A stretch of 64,000 bases of DNA from positions 62,001 to 126,000 of the forward strand of contig JAEZFD010000031.1 of NCBI GenBank assembly GCA_023417655.1, given 5' to 3'. This document shows, piece by piece, positions 43,467 to 52,052 of the stretch; positions within the stretch are counted from its first letter, which is position 1; every line of letters begins with the position of its first letter. The notes beneath the pieces were generated by a model. The model ran no database searches. It was not told the origin of the DNA and worked only from the letters and a program-made list of their open reading frames with translations. Origin of the DNA: Planctomycetota bacterium (GTDB taxonomy: Bacteria > Planctomycetota > Planctomycetia > Planctomycetales > Planctomycetaceae). The translations under genes and the position numbers were made by a program.

Positions 43467-46400
43467 TCAGCGGAGGGTGACAAAGTCGTTGTGATTTAAC
43501 AGTACCCAGACAAACAGCGTTCTGGGGTCCTCTTTCGCGAATGCAGCATCCGTTCTCCATTTCTCGAGAGCCTGCACACTCGCATCGACTTCTTTCTGAT
43601 CGGGATCGATACCCAGCACCACTCGAAATCCCCGACGGACGAACTTCGTATCATCAGCGTCGGAATGGGATAATTCTTTCGCGATCGCCGGAGCCGCCTC
43701 GAGGATCAGTTCACTGTTTGTCAAAGCGAGCGCCTGTTGAGGAACAATGCTTTGATCACGGATGTAGCATTCAGTGACGTTCGCCTCATCGAAAGTGTCT
43801 AAAAACCGGTTGCGTTCATTATTTGAATGGAAGAAGTACAGACTTCTCCGCGTCGAAGTCGCCTGTTCACTCATTGGGATGGATGGCCCCCCCTGAGTCA
43901 GATCAAGGGTCCCAGCAAGCGTCAGCACGGAATCACGCACGACTTGAGATTCGATCCGACTCGGAAGGCGTCGCCAAAGAAACTGATTATCAGGGTCCTT
44001 GGCAATGTTGACCTCGGCACCAGCCAGTGATGAACTCATTCTATATGCAGCGGAAGTCACGATGAGCCGGTGAAGATGCTTCATACTCCATCCATGCTCC
44101 ATGAATTCGTCGGCCATCCAGTCAATCAGTTCAGGTGACGCAGGTGATGTACTACTTCGTCCCAGGTCGAAAGGAAGCGGAGCGAGCGGCTGCCCGAAAT
44201 GACGAGTCCAGATGTGATTAACCGCGACGCGGGCCGTCAGGGGATTACGCTGATCTGTGATCCAGTTCGCAAGAGCTGTTCGTCGTCCGGTGCTGACTTG
44301 AGGGAAAGGAACGTTCGGATCATCCTGACCTGTGTGCCCGAATCTCGTCGCCGTCCAGACCGCCCCTGCAAAGGGCGTGAAGTCATCCGCATCCGTGATG
44401 GGAGTTTGAATAAGAGACACCGCGTCTTGTAGCTGCTTCTCGGCCTCTGCCACCTTCTTTTCGTGCTCGGCACGCTTGGCCTGATCTTCCCCGGCGAGGG
44501 ATTGCTTCGCCGAGAGCAAATTCAACTTTCCGTTTTCGACGGCCAGCTGACGTTCTGCGACGATCGCCGCTCGTCTGGTCGAAAGCTGTGCTTGCGGATC
44601 GTGCTGATCACGGCGAGCAATGGACGCCGCAATTCTTGCCTTCACACTTTCCAGGTCTGCCAGAGCAATCTCTTTTCCGACCTGCGCGAGTTCAAACGCG
44701 TCGCCTGGCGATTGCTCCAAGCTACCGGAGGGCGTTTTGAGTCTTATCTGAGGGTCCAATGGCATCAGCTGAAAGCCAGTGAACTCCGCGAGGGCATCAA
44801 AGGTCATGAGCTGCATGCCGCCGATGCGACGTTCGACCGGAGAACGCCAGACGAGAACGAGTTCATCGTTGAGCGTGACGTTCACGAGTTGCCCCCGTGC
44901 TTGCACTCGCATCCGGTAGTCTTTGTTCAGTTCGACCTTGAGCGACTTCCTTCCGTCAGAGGGATAGTGCGAGATTCCCCCCTGTGTATAAGAGCCCTGA
45001 ATCTTGGAATCTTCGGCGGCCGCACTGAGATACACGGTCTGACCATCGAGCCCCCCAGGGCTCATCGGAGCTTGGTCAAAGACCAGTCCGACGCTTCGCC
45101 AGCGACTTCCCCCCTGAATGCGGAATCGCACCGTTGCATCGAAATCCGCCGGAATCTCGCCGAGATAGGTCAGAGCTGAACGAACTTGCCCATCCTGTAT
45201 CTGCTTCACCTGCGCAGGAGAGTGCTTCCAGCTCTCACCGCTGACACGCCAGCGCGTCGGGTCCAGCGTCTCAAAAGGTTCATTGATCGGCGGAATGGAA
45301 ACAGACCGTTCCCGCTCCTGTGCCGAATCATTGTCCTTCCGGAGTGCCAGCTCGAAAGTATCACGAGCTTTGACTAATTTCGCTTCCGTGTCTTGAACAC
45401 GCTGAGTCGCCCTCGCGAGCTGATCATCCAGAATCCACTGCTTCAGGCCCGGCTGCCATGCGGTCTGCGGGAGCGAGACCTGTTCAATCGACCACTCATC
45501 GAACGAGAGGATCTCCGGCACACCTGCGGCGAGATTCTGCGATTTGTCAGGCAGTGTTTCATCGCCGCGAATGAACAGATAAGTCGGAGTATCGAGCAAT
45601 CCGTCGAACACACGTGGCAGGCCATTCTTCTGCAGGTTCGGCTCCCCTGGCAGATAATCCATCCTCACCATGTATGGTTCGAAAAAGGCCCGAAACTTGT
45701 AGTATTCGACCTGGCTGAGCGGATCATATTTATGATCGTGACACTTCGCGCAGTTCATCGTCAATCCGAGCAATCCCTTGCTGACGTGTTCAACGGTTTC
45801 ATCGAGCCATTGGCCGCGATTGAAGATGAGGTAGTTGCGAACCAGAAAACCAGAAGCCCGAAGTTTCTCAGGGTCTTCAGGCGTCAGTTCATCTGCAGCG
45901 AGCATTAGACGGAGCATTTCTGCATAAGAAGCATCCTCATTCAGACTCTGGACAATCCAGTCTCGAAAGTGCCACATGTGCGGCGAGCTATTGCGGACCT
46001 GAGCTCCCAGTCCCCACCAGTCGCTATAACGCCAGATATCCATCCAATGACGGGCCCAGCGTTCCCCGTGACGCGGATCATTCAACAGGCGGTCGACAGC
46101 CTTTTCGTACCAGTCAGCAGATCGATCGGCCTCGAACGCCTGAATCTCGGCGTCTGTCGGCGGAAGTCCGATCAAGTCAATCGAAAGTCGGCGTAGCAGC
46201 TCGATTCGAGAGGCTTCTTTCTGCGGCGTCAGACCAAGTTCTTGATGCCGACTCGCGATCCAGGCATCAATTGGATTTCGGCTCCAACCTGATTTGTCTG
46301 CAGGCGGATCTCTTCGAATGATCGGACGGAAAGACCAATGGCTCTTTGGGTCAGCTTCGGGGTCTTCGTGCTCCGGGCCCGGGGCGCCAGCTTTGATCCA

Positions 46401-46745
46401 TTTCGTCAGAATTCCGATTTCATCAGCCGTGAATGGCTCGCCTTCATGTTCAGGCGGCATGCGCTGTGTCAGATCTGTCGTCGACACCCGCTGCAAAAGC
46501 AGGCTGGCGTCGATCTTGTCTGCAGCAGCCAGCGGAGAACCTGAGTCGCCCCCCTGATGAATGAGCGCCGCCGTATCGAGTCGAAGGCCGGCCTCCTGCT
46601 TCAGACCGCCATGGCAAGAATAACAGCGTGCCTTGAGGAGGGGTTTGACCTCGGTGAGATAAACCGAGTCGTCGGCGCGGGCGGCAGTCAGGGAGATCCC
46701 GAAGCAGCAGGTGATGACGATCAGGATTCTGTGAGCCCAAACCAT
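43467..46745 (-). CDS. DUF1553/DUF1549 protein with PSCyt1 haem domain
   Basis: This exported protein has 1092 residues. A signal peptide (residues 1-24) is followed by a PSCyt1 cytochrome-like domain with the haem site CYSCH near residue 42, a PSCyt2/DUF1549 domain (about 150-360, with CAKCHDHKYDP) and the C-terminal PSD1/DUF1553 domain. Between them (about 500-680) is a LamG-like beta sandwich and a coiled-coil stretch of Ala, Glu and Lys. It is followed after 24 bases by the DUF1501 gene, a constant pairing in this phylum. The two have been linked to polysaccharide or sugar use, but without firm proof. The GntR-type gene just upstream may control them. Confidence 0.9.
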   Translation of the reverse strand: MVWAHRILIVITCCFGISLTAARADDSVYLTEVKPLLKARCYSCHGGLKQEAGLRLDTAALIHQGGDSGSPLAAADKIDASLLLQRVSTTDLTQRMPPEHEGEPFTADEIGILTKWIKAGAPGPEHEDPEADPKSHWSFRPIIRRDPPADKSGWSRNPIDAWIASRHQELGLTPQKEASRIELLRRLSIDLIGLPPTDAEIQAFEADRSADWYEKAVDRLLNDPRHGERWARHWMDIWRYSDWWGLGAQVRNSSPHMWHFRDWIVQSLNEDASYAEMLRLMLAADELTPEDPEKLRASGFLVRNYLIFNRGQWLDETVEHVSKGLLGLTMNCAKCHDHKYDPLSQVEYYKFRAFFEPYMVRMDYLPGEPNLQKNGLPRVFDGLLDTPTYLFIRGDETLPDKSQNLAAGVPEILSFDEWSIEQVSLPQTAWQPGLKQWILDDQLARATQRVQDTEAKLVKARDTFELALRKDNDSAQERERSVSIPPINEPFETLDPTRWRVSGESWKHSPAQVKQIQDGQVRSALTYLGEIPADFDATVRFRIQGGSRWRSVGLVFDQAPMSPGGLDGQTVYLSAAAEDSKIQGSYTQGGISHYPSDGRKSLKVELNKDYRMRVQARGQLVNVTLNDELVLVWRSPVERRIGGMQLMTFDALAEFTGFQLMPLDPQIRLKTPSGSLEQSPGDAFELAQVGKEIALADLESVKARIAASIARRDQHDPQAQLSTRRAAIVAERQLAVENGKLNLLSAKQSLAGEDQAKRAEHEKKVAEAEKQLQDAVSLIQTPITDADDFTPFAGAVWTATRFGHTGQDDPNVPFPQVSTGRRTALANWITDQRNPLTARVAVNHIWTRHFGQPLAPLPFDLGRSSTSPASPELIDWMADEFMEHGWSMKHLHRLIVTSAAYRMSSSLAGAEVNIAKDPDNQFLWRRLPSRIESQVVRDSVLTLAGTLDLTQGGPSIPMSEQATSTRRSLYFFHSNNERNRFLDTFDEANVTECYIRDQSIVPQQALALTNSELILEAAPAIAKELSHSDADDTKFVRRGFRVVLGIDPDQKEVDASVQALEKWRTDAAFAKEDPRTLFVWVLLNHNDFVTLR

Positions 46746-46780
46746 GGTTTCACTTTATGATGAACGGTATTCGACGGCAT

Positions 46781-47653
46781 TCAGCGTGAACGCTGGGACG
46801 GGTCTGTCATCTTTGCGAGAATCGGGTGATTGTTCAGAATATGATAACTGAGCGCGTCCCGGGCTCCCGCTTCGTTTCTCTCAATCAGGTTCTCGAGAAT
46901 CTTCCGGTGCTGATGGACCGTCTCGATGGCGGTTTCCCTGTCGTGATCCTCCCACTGAAACAGAAGGCGGTAGTAACGCCCCTGACGATCAAAAAACTCT
47001 CTAATGTAGTGATTCTCTGAGAGCTGTATGAGATAAGCATGCAGCGACTCGTCAATCTGCGGTGCCTCTTCGTCTGATGAAGGAACGACGTTCGCTTCCA
47101 GCATCCGCGTCAACTCGCCCGTCCGCAATTTGGGAAAGGCCAGCTTCAGGGCCTTCAGCTCCAACGATTCGCGGACTTCCACATACGACTGCAGGTCTTC
47201 CTGACAGAAAGCCCGAAGTCGCCAGCCACGTCGCGGAATATGATCGAGGACTCCTTCACCAGCGAGTCGATGAAAGACATTCCGAATCGCTGACCGGCTG
47301 GCGTCGTACTTCTCGGCAGTCGCCTCTTCACGGAGATAGACCGCCTCCCCCTGCAAACTCACCGGCAGAAGATCAGCAACAATGATTTCGTAAAGATCCC
47401 GGGGGGGCTCTGGCTGACGGATCGGGCCGGTGCTCCCCGATGACGAATCCGGTTGCACACTCACAATCAGACGTCGGTTTGGCCCCTTCTCAAGCACGCC
47501 GTCATCGATCAAGGCCGCGATTGCCGTCCGCACCGGAGTGAAACTGACGTTATACATCTCCGCCAGTGAATCGATCGTCAGCTGAGGAGGAATGTCCTGC
47601 CCCGACCGCAATCGACACTCAAGATCGTCCCGGATGTAATTTGCGATTGACAT
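46781..47653 (-). CDS. GntR-family regulator with two winged-helix domains and an FCD domain
   Basis: This 290-residue regulator has an unusual N-terminus. A first GntR-type winged helix (about 1-65: LTIDSLAEMYNVSFTPVRTAIAALIDDGVLE) is followed by a linker and a second winged helix (about 88-150: TAEKYDASRSAIRNVFHRLAGEGVLDHIPRRGW). An FCD-like all-helical sensor domain completes it. Normal members have one winged helix and about 230 residues. The gene is divergent from the dehydratase operon across 103 bases that contain a typical TTGTCTACAA operator and an AT-rich inverted repeat, so it probably represses that operon and itself. The inducer would be the substrate or a sugar acid. Confidence 0.88.
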   Translation of the reverse strand: MSIANYIRDDLECRLRSGQDIPPQLTIDSLAEMYNVSFTPVRTAIAALIDDGVLEKGPNRRLIVSVQPDSSSGSTGPIRQPEPPRDLYEIIVADLLPVSLQGEAVYLREEATAEKYDASRSAIRNVFHRLAGEGVLDHIPRRGWRLRAFCQEDLQSYVEVRESLELKALKLAFPKLRTGELTRMLEANVVPSSDEEAPQIDESLHAYLIQLSENHYIREFFDRQGRYYRLLFQWEDHDRETAIETVHQHRKILENLIERNEAGARDALSYHILNNHPILAKMTDPSQRSR

Positions 47654-47668
47654 ATCACCACAAATTTA

Positions 47669-47690
47669 TTGATTTTGTTTTCAAAATCAA
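47669..47690. promoter_or_regulatory. Perfect 9-bp inverted repeat, putative operator
   Basis: TTGATTTTG and CAAAATCAA flank a TTTT spacer just upstream of the GntR-type gene. A third copy of the right arm (CAAAATCAA) lies at 47703-47711. It may be one of two sites for a two-winged-helix protein. Confidence 0.6.
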
Positions 47691-47695
47691 GTAGA

Positions 47696-47705
47696 TTGTC
47701 TACAA
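47696..47705. promoter_or_regulatory. GntR/FadR-type operator TTGTCTACAA
   Basis: TTGTCTACAA matches the T-GT-N-AC-A pattern typical of FCD-type GntR operators. It lies midway in the 103-base divergent region, 51 bases before the dehydratase start, and would suit repression of both sides. Confidence 0.6.
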
Positions 47706-47756
47706 AATCAAATTTGGCGTTCCATCGGCCAACTTACATCTCAAAAAGTCTCCAGC

Positions 47757-48941
47757 ATGGCACTCAAAATCACAGCAATTGAATCCCATGTCTGCCACGC
47801 GCGGATGAGAAATTGGGTCTTTGTGAAGGTGATCACAAATCAGCCTGGACTCGTCGGTTGGGGCGAGTCGACGCTCGAATGGCACACCCGGAGCGTGGTC
47901 GGAGCCGTCGAAGATCTCAAGCAGTTGCTCCTGGGAGAAGATCCGACACGCGTCGAGTATCTGTGGCAGATGATGTGGCGGCAACATTTCTGGCACGGCA
48001 GCGGAATTGTTCGTTCCACTGCAATCGCAGGTATCGACTTGGCCCTTTGGGACATCATAGGCAAAGTTCACGACGTCCCCTGCCACCGTCTTTGGGGCGG
48101 ACCAGTGAGAGACACGATTCGTCTCTATTGCCATCTCGGCGGAGGGAATCTCGAAAGCTTCTATGAAACCCCCGTCGACAACGCAAAGCGATTCGCCGAA
48201 CTTGCTCAAGAGGCTGTGCAGTCCGGATTTACAGCTTTCAAATCCATGGCCGTTCCGCCGACGATGCCAGTCGAAGGTCTGAAGCCGATCAAAATGGCCG
48301 ACGCCTGTGTCGGTGCCATGCGTGAAGCGGTCGGAGATGACATCGACATCATGGTCGACTGCCATGCCCGCCCTTCTCCTTCGATGGGCATGCAGTTCGC
48401 GAACGCACTCGAACCCTACGGACTTTACTTCCTCGAGGAACCGTGCTGGCCCGAGAACGTCGCTGGCCTCGCAGCGATTAATGCTGCCGTCTCAACTCCG
48501 ATTGCAACTGGAGAACGCCTCACTCATCTCGCGGCGTTCAAGGACTTGTTCGCCGCCCGCAGCTGTGAAATCTGTCAGCTCGATCTCACCCATTGTGGTG
48601 GCTTCACTGAGGCCCGCCGGGTCGCGGCGCTGGCCGATGCCTATCGCATTGCATTGGCGCCCCATAATCCTCAGGGTCCCGTCAGCACGGCAGCCTCTCT
48701 CGAGTTCGGCTTTTCTCAACCGAGCTATATCATCTGCGAGTCCGTCCATCAGGACGTCCCCTGGCGTCACGAAGTCGTCGACGAAGGTTATGAACTCGAC
48801 CTCTCGACGCGCACAGTGAAACCGAACATGCGGCCCGGACTGGGCGTCATCGTGAACGAAGACGCAATTCGCAAGCACCCCTTCGAACAGGAAATTCCGC
48901 AACGGGTCTTCTATGCCGACGGCGCTGTCGGCGACTGGTAA
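47757..48941 (+). CDS. Enolase-superfamily sugar-acid dehydratase (galactonate dehydratase-like)
   Basis: This 394-residue protein belongs to the mandelate-racemase subgroup of the enolase superfamily and resembles D-galactonate dehydratase. The lid domain begins with KITAIESHVCHARMRNWVFVKV. The barrel keeps the metal ligands in VDCHAR, FLEEP and TGERL, and the catalytic His in APHNPQGP. An acid-base Lys is in AFKSMAVP. It would convert a sugar acid into a 2-keto-3-deoxy acid. The downstream DapA-family lyase would fit as the aldolase of that product. The start follows a weak ribosome site. The actual substrate cannot be told from sequence. Confidence 0.87.
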   Translation: MALKITAIESHVCHARMRNWVFVKVITNQPGLVGWGESTLEWHTRSVVGAVEDLKQLLLGEDPTRVEYLWQMMWRQHFWHGSGIVRSTAIAGIDLALWDIIGKVHDVPCHRLWGGPVRDTIRLYCHLGGGNLESFYETPVDNAKRFAELAQEAVQSGFTAFKSMAVPPTMPVEGLKPIKMADACVGAMREAVGDDIDIMVDCHARPSPSMGMQFANALEPYGLYFLEEPCWPENVAGLAAINAAVSTPIATGERLTHLAAFKDLFAARSCEICQLDLTHCGGFTEARRVAALADAYRIALAPHNPQGPVSTAASLEFGFSQPSYIICESVHQDVPWRHEVVDEGYELDLSTRTVKPNMRPGLGVIVNEDAIRKHPFEQEIPQRVFYADGAVGDW

Positions 48942-49044
48942 CACGCGGTCATCAGGCTGAGTCCATCAAGAAACGACGGCTCGCAGCGTGCAGAGACGCT
49001 GCTGCTAACCGCGTAGCCCTGTCTTCCCACAACTGAATCCGAGA

Positions 49045-50460
49045 ATGATCCTCAACAATCATCGGGCCGATCTGATGCAACAACAACCGAAAGAGTTCCG
49101 ACATGCCTCCTTTCGCGGGCGATTCGGGATTGCTCAAAGTGATATCACCCCCCCGGTCGGAGTCCATTCCCGGACCTGGGGAGCCGCTGAACATGAAGTC
49201 GCCGACTCCATTCACCGCCCCCTGACTTTGACCGCCATGGTCATCAAGTCAACTGAACGGGAGTCACCGCTCGTTCTGATCTGTGCCGACCTGAGTTACT
49301 GGAAAACCAACAGTCTCATTCCCGTTTTCCATTCGCGAATTCGTGAAGCACTTTCTCTGCAGCCGGATGAACTGATCTTCGCCGTCAGTCACAGTCACGC
49401 AACGCCTCCGCTGATGGATCCTGAAGGCGATGTGCCGGGGGGAGACCTCATTCGTCAGTGGATGCAGTCCCTGCCCGAAATTGCAATTCAGACGGTTCAA
49501 ACAGCTCTCCAGCAGCAGTTTGACGGTTTGCTCGAGTGGCACATCGGTCGGTGTGGGCTGGCAGCGGTTCGTGACTTCCCGGATCCCGCCCCCGGAAGTG
49601 ATCGCTACTTGTGCGGTTATGCCCCTGAGAAAAGAGCAGACGATACGCTGCTGGTCGGCCGCCTCTCTGACCTGACCGGGAAGCAGCGCGGCACAGTTGT
49701 GAATTACGCCTGTCATCCCACGACACTCGCCTGGGAAAATACGTCGGTTTCTCCCGACTATATCGGGGCCATGCGGGAGACGATCGAGAAGGAGACTCAG
49801 GCCCACGTCTTCTTCCTGCTCGGGATGTGTGGGGAACTCGCTCCGCGTTCACAGTACACCGGCGATGTCGGTCTCGCAGATCGGCACGGAAAGCAGCTTG
49901 GGCATGCCGTGCTGGCGACACTTTATGGAATGGAGCCGCCGGGTCAGGCTCTCGCTTTCACAGGCGTGATGGAGTCAGGCGCTCCGTTGGCCGTCTGGCG
50001 GAACCAACCGACCGATAGTTCGTCGAAGTTGATCTCCATCCGGCGGACGGTCGAAGTCCCGATGAAAGAATGGCCGACCGCCGCAGAACTCGCACAACAG
50101 ATCAGCGAGACCCCCGACCGCTTCCAGCAGGAACGACTCGGTCGGCGACTCGCGATTCGCAAGTATCTTGGAGACGAAAAGACTTACGCCCTCGAGATGC
50201 TCGCATGGCGAGTAGGCGAGGTCGTCTTCATCGGCAGCAGTGGCGAGGCATATTCCGTTCTTCAGCAGGAACTGCGAAAACGCTTCCCTGACACAGCAAT
50301 CGTTTGTATGAATCTCATCAACGGGTCAAACGGCTATCTCCCCCCCGCCGACTTGTTTCAATATGACATCTACCCCGTCTGGCAAACCCCCTTCGCAGCG
50401 GGTTGCCTTGAGAATACCCTGACTGCCGCCGAGGCCCTGATCCATGACATCCTTGCCTGA
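49045..50460 (+). CDS. Ceramidase-like (neutral/alkaline) hydrolase of unknown substrate
   Basis: This 471-residue protein resembles the N-terminal catalytic part of neutral ceramidase-like proteins. It has the opening GIAQSDITPPVG, HSHATPPLMD (likely zinc ligands), NYACHPTTLAWENTSVSPDY and FLLGMCGELAP. No signal peptide is visible, so it seems cytoplasmic, unlike true ceramidases. A start at 49075 is possible. The last 17 bases overlap the DapA-family gene. In this context it more likely acts on a small sugar-acid amide or lactone than on sphingolipid, which is inference. The family is common in planctomycete catabolic clusters, as I recall. Confidence 0.78.
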   Translation: MILNNHRADLMQQQPKEFRHASFRGRFGIAQSDITPPVGVHSRTWGAAEHEVADSIHRPLTLTAMVIKSTERESPLVLICADLSYWKTNSLIPVFHSRIREALSLQPDELIFAVSHSHATPPLMDPEGDVPGGDLIRQWMQSLPEIAIQTVQTALQQQFDGLLEWHIGRCGLAAVRDFPDPAPGSDRYLCGYAPEKRADDTLLVGRLSDLTGKQRGTVVNYACHPTTLAWENTSVSPDYIGAMRETIEKETQAHVFFLLGMCGELAPRSQYTGDVGLADRHGKQLGHAVLATLYGMEPPGQALAFTGVMESGAPLAVWRNQPTDSSSKLISIRRTVEVPMKEWPTAAELAQQISETPDRFQQERLGRRLAIRKYLGDEKTYALEMLAWRVGEVVFIGSSGEAYSVLQQELRKRFPDTAIVCMNLINGSNGYLPPADLFQYDIYPVWQTPFAAGCLENTLTAAEALIHDILA

Positions 50461-51370
50461 TCGTTCCCTCCAGGGAGTCCTCCCGGTTCTGCAGACTCCC
50501 TTTCTGGAAGATGGCTCCATTGATCAGGACACATTCCAGCGAGAAGTCGACTGGGCCTTCAGCGTGGGTGCCGATGGCATTGTCATTGCTATGGTGAGCG
50601 AGATTCTCCGACTGGGGAAAACACTTCGCCTGCAACTCGCGGAACTCGCCTGCGCCGCAGCGCAGGGACGCGGCTTCTCTGTGATCAGTGTTGGTGCCGA
50701 GAGCACGGATGAAGCGTGTGAGTTTGCCCGACATGCGCAGTCGCATGGAGCAAGCGCCGTTATGGCAATCCCACCTGTCGCGACGCGCCTTGGAAGCGCA
50801 GCGACCTGCGACTATTTCGCGAACATCGCCCGAAGCATCGAAATCCCGCTCGTCGTTCAGGATGCCTCCGGTTACGTCGGCGCAGCGATCTCCATGGACG
50901 TCTATCAGAATCTGATTCGGGAATTCGGCCCGGAGCGCATTCTCTTCAAACCGGAAGCCAGTCCCCTCGGTCCTAACCTCTCCCGACTGCGCGATGCCAC
51001 GGACGGACAGGCTCGTATCTTCGAGGGCTCCGGGGGAATCAACCTCGTCGACTGCTATCGACGCGGCATCCATGGCACGATGCCGGGAGCCGATCTTCTG
51101 GACGCGATCGTCGCACTCTGGCGGGCACTTAAGGCCAACGATGAAGACCGGATCTATGAGATCTCGCTTCCCCTCAGTGCAATCGTTGCTCTGCAGCTCT
51201 CAGCGGGGCTGGATGGCTTCCTCGCCATCGAGAAATACCTGCTGAAGAAACGCGGACTCTTCCCTAACACGCTCCAGCGTTCACCGGTCAGCTGGGAACT
51301 CGATGAAGAAACCGCGGCCGAAATCGACCGCCTGTTTGAGCGACTGATGAGAGCGGTTCAATCACGCTGA
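50444..51370 (+). CDS. DapA-family lyase/aldolase with an altered Tyr motif
   Basis: This 308-residue TIM-barrel lyase of the DapA/N-acetylneuraminate lyase family cleaves or forms keto acids through a Schiff base. The catalytic Lys is in ILFKPEASP. The usual YNxP stretch with the catalytic Tyr reads VVQDASGYVG here, so Gln/Asp replace Tyr/Asn. This may mark a subgroup acting on other substrates. It overlaps the ceramidase-like gene by 17 bases, so it is translationally coupled. A likely job is aldol cleavage of the 2-keto-3-deoxy acid made by the dehydratase. A palindromic terminator spans its stop. Confidence 0.82.
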   Translation: MTSLPDRSLQGVLPVLQTPFLEDGSIDQDTFQREVDWAFSVGADGIVIAMVSEILRLGKTLRLQLAELACAAAQGRGFSVISVGAESTDEACEFARHAQSHGASAVMAIPPVATRLGSAATCDYFANIARSIEIPLVVQDASGYVGAAISMDVYQNLIREFGPERILFKPEASPLGPNLSRLRDATDGQARIFEGSGGINLVDCYRRGIHGTMPGADLLDAIVALWRALKANDEDRIYEISLPLSAIVALQLSAGLDGFLAIEKYLLKKRGLFPNTLQRSPVSWELDEETAAEIDRLFERLMRAVQSR

Positions 51371-51404
51371 GGCGGCATTCCGGAATGCCCCAGAAACGCC
51401 TCAG
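51367..51404 (+). terminator. Compound hairpin at the end of the DapA-family gene
   Basis: CTGAGGCG and CGCCTCAG (8 bp) enclose a second perfect 14-base palindrome GCATTCCGGAATGC. The left arm covers the stop codon. There is no long T-run. It probably ends the dehydratase operon. Confidence 0.6.
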
Positions 51405-51459
51405 AGGAACCTCAATAAGACAGCCCGGGAATTCGCGTCGCTGACGGAATTCCGGGGAA

Positions 51460-51541
<82 letters not shown>

Positions 51542-52052
51542 AATCGCAGGGGAGGAGCGATCAGATCGCTTCTCTGCCCATGCGTGCTCAGCATTGTACA
51601 ACCAATCGCACTTCCAGCCAGCGCAACGGATCGTAAAAACTTCCTCCGTCATGTTGAAGGCGATTCTTCCCGCCGGTTTTCGCCAGTCCAGATCCCCAAA
51701 TCCGCAGAGACAGACGGGATTATCGCTCTCTCGAATTGCTGACACACCTGCGGAGTCTTCGATTCCGGCGAGGAATGCACTCGGGCATCCTGTCACGATT
51801 CGCGAACCCAGTTCCTGAGGACGGCGATGAACCCGCAAGGTTGCAAGAATTCTTTTTGAATCTGGACGCCGCTCTGTCACAAAACGTCCCAGAGATTCGT
51901 CCTTGCTGGCAGAGTTCCTTCGTTGCCTCACCAGAAGACGGGCGATGAAGTTGCGATGTATGATCAATCAGCAGCATCCGCGGCGGCTTTGTGTTCCACA
52001 CAAGAGGTGACCGCCGCCTCGCTTCTGAAATCGTGAGCAGATGGGGCGTGCC
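51542..52052. other. Gap between tRNA-Leu and the ECF sigma gene
   Basis: 511 bases. Open frames overlapping this stretch run into the tRNA and are not credible. A nested inverted repeat lies at 51980-52017, just before the sigma factor gene. Confidence 0.5.
51980..52017. repeat. Nested inverted repeat before the ECF sigma gene
   Basis: Outer arms GCGGCGG/CCGCCGC and inner arms TTGTGT/ACACAA around TCC form a two-part stem. It lies 35 bases before the chosen start codon of the sigma factor gene. It could be an operator or a leader hairpin. Confidence 0.6.
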
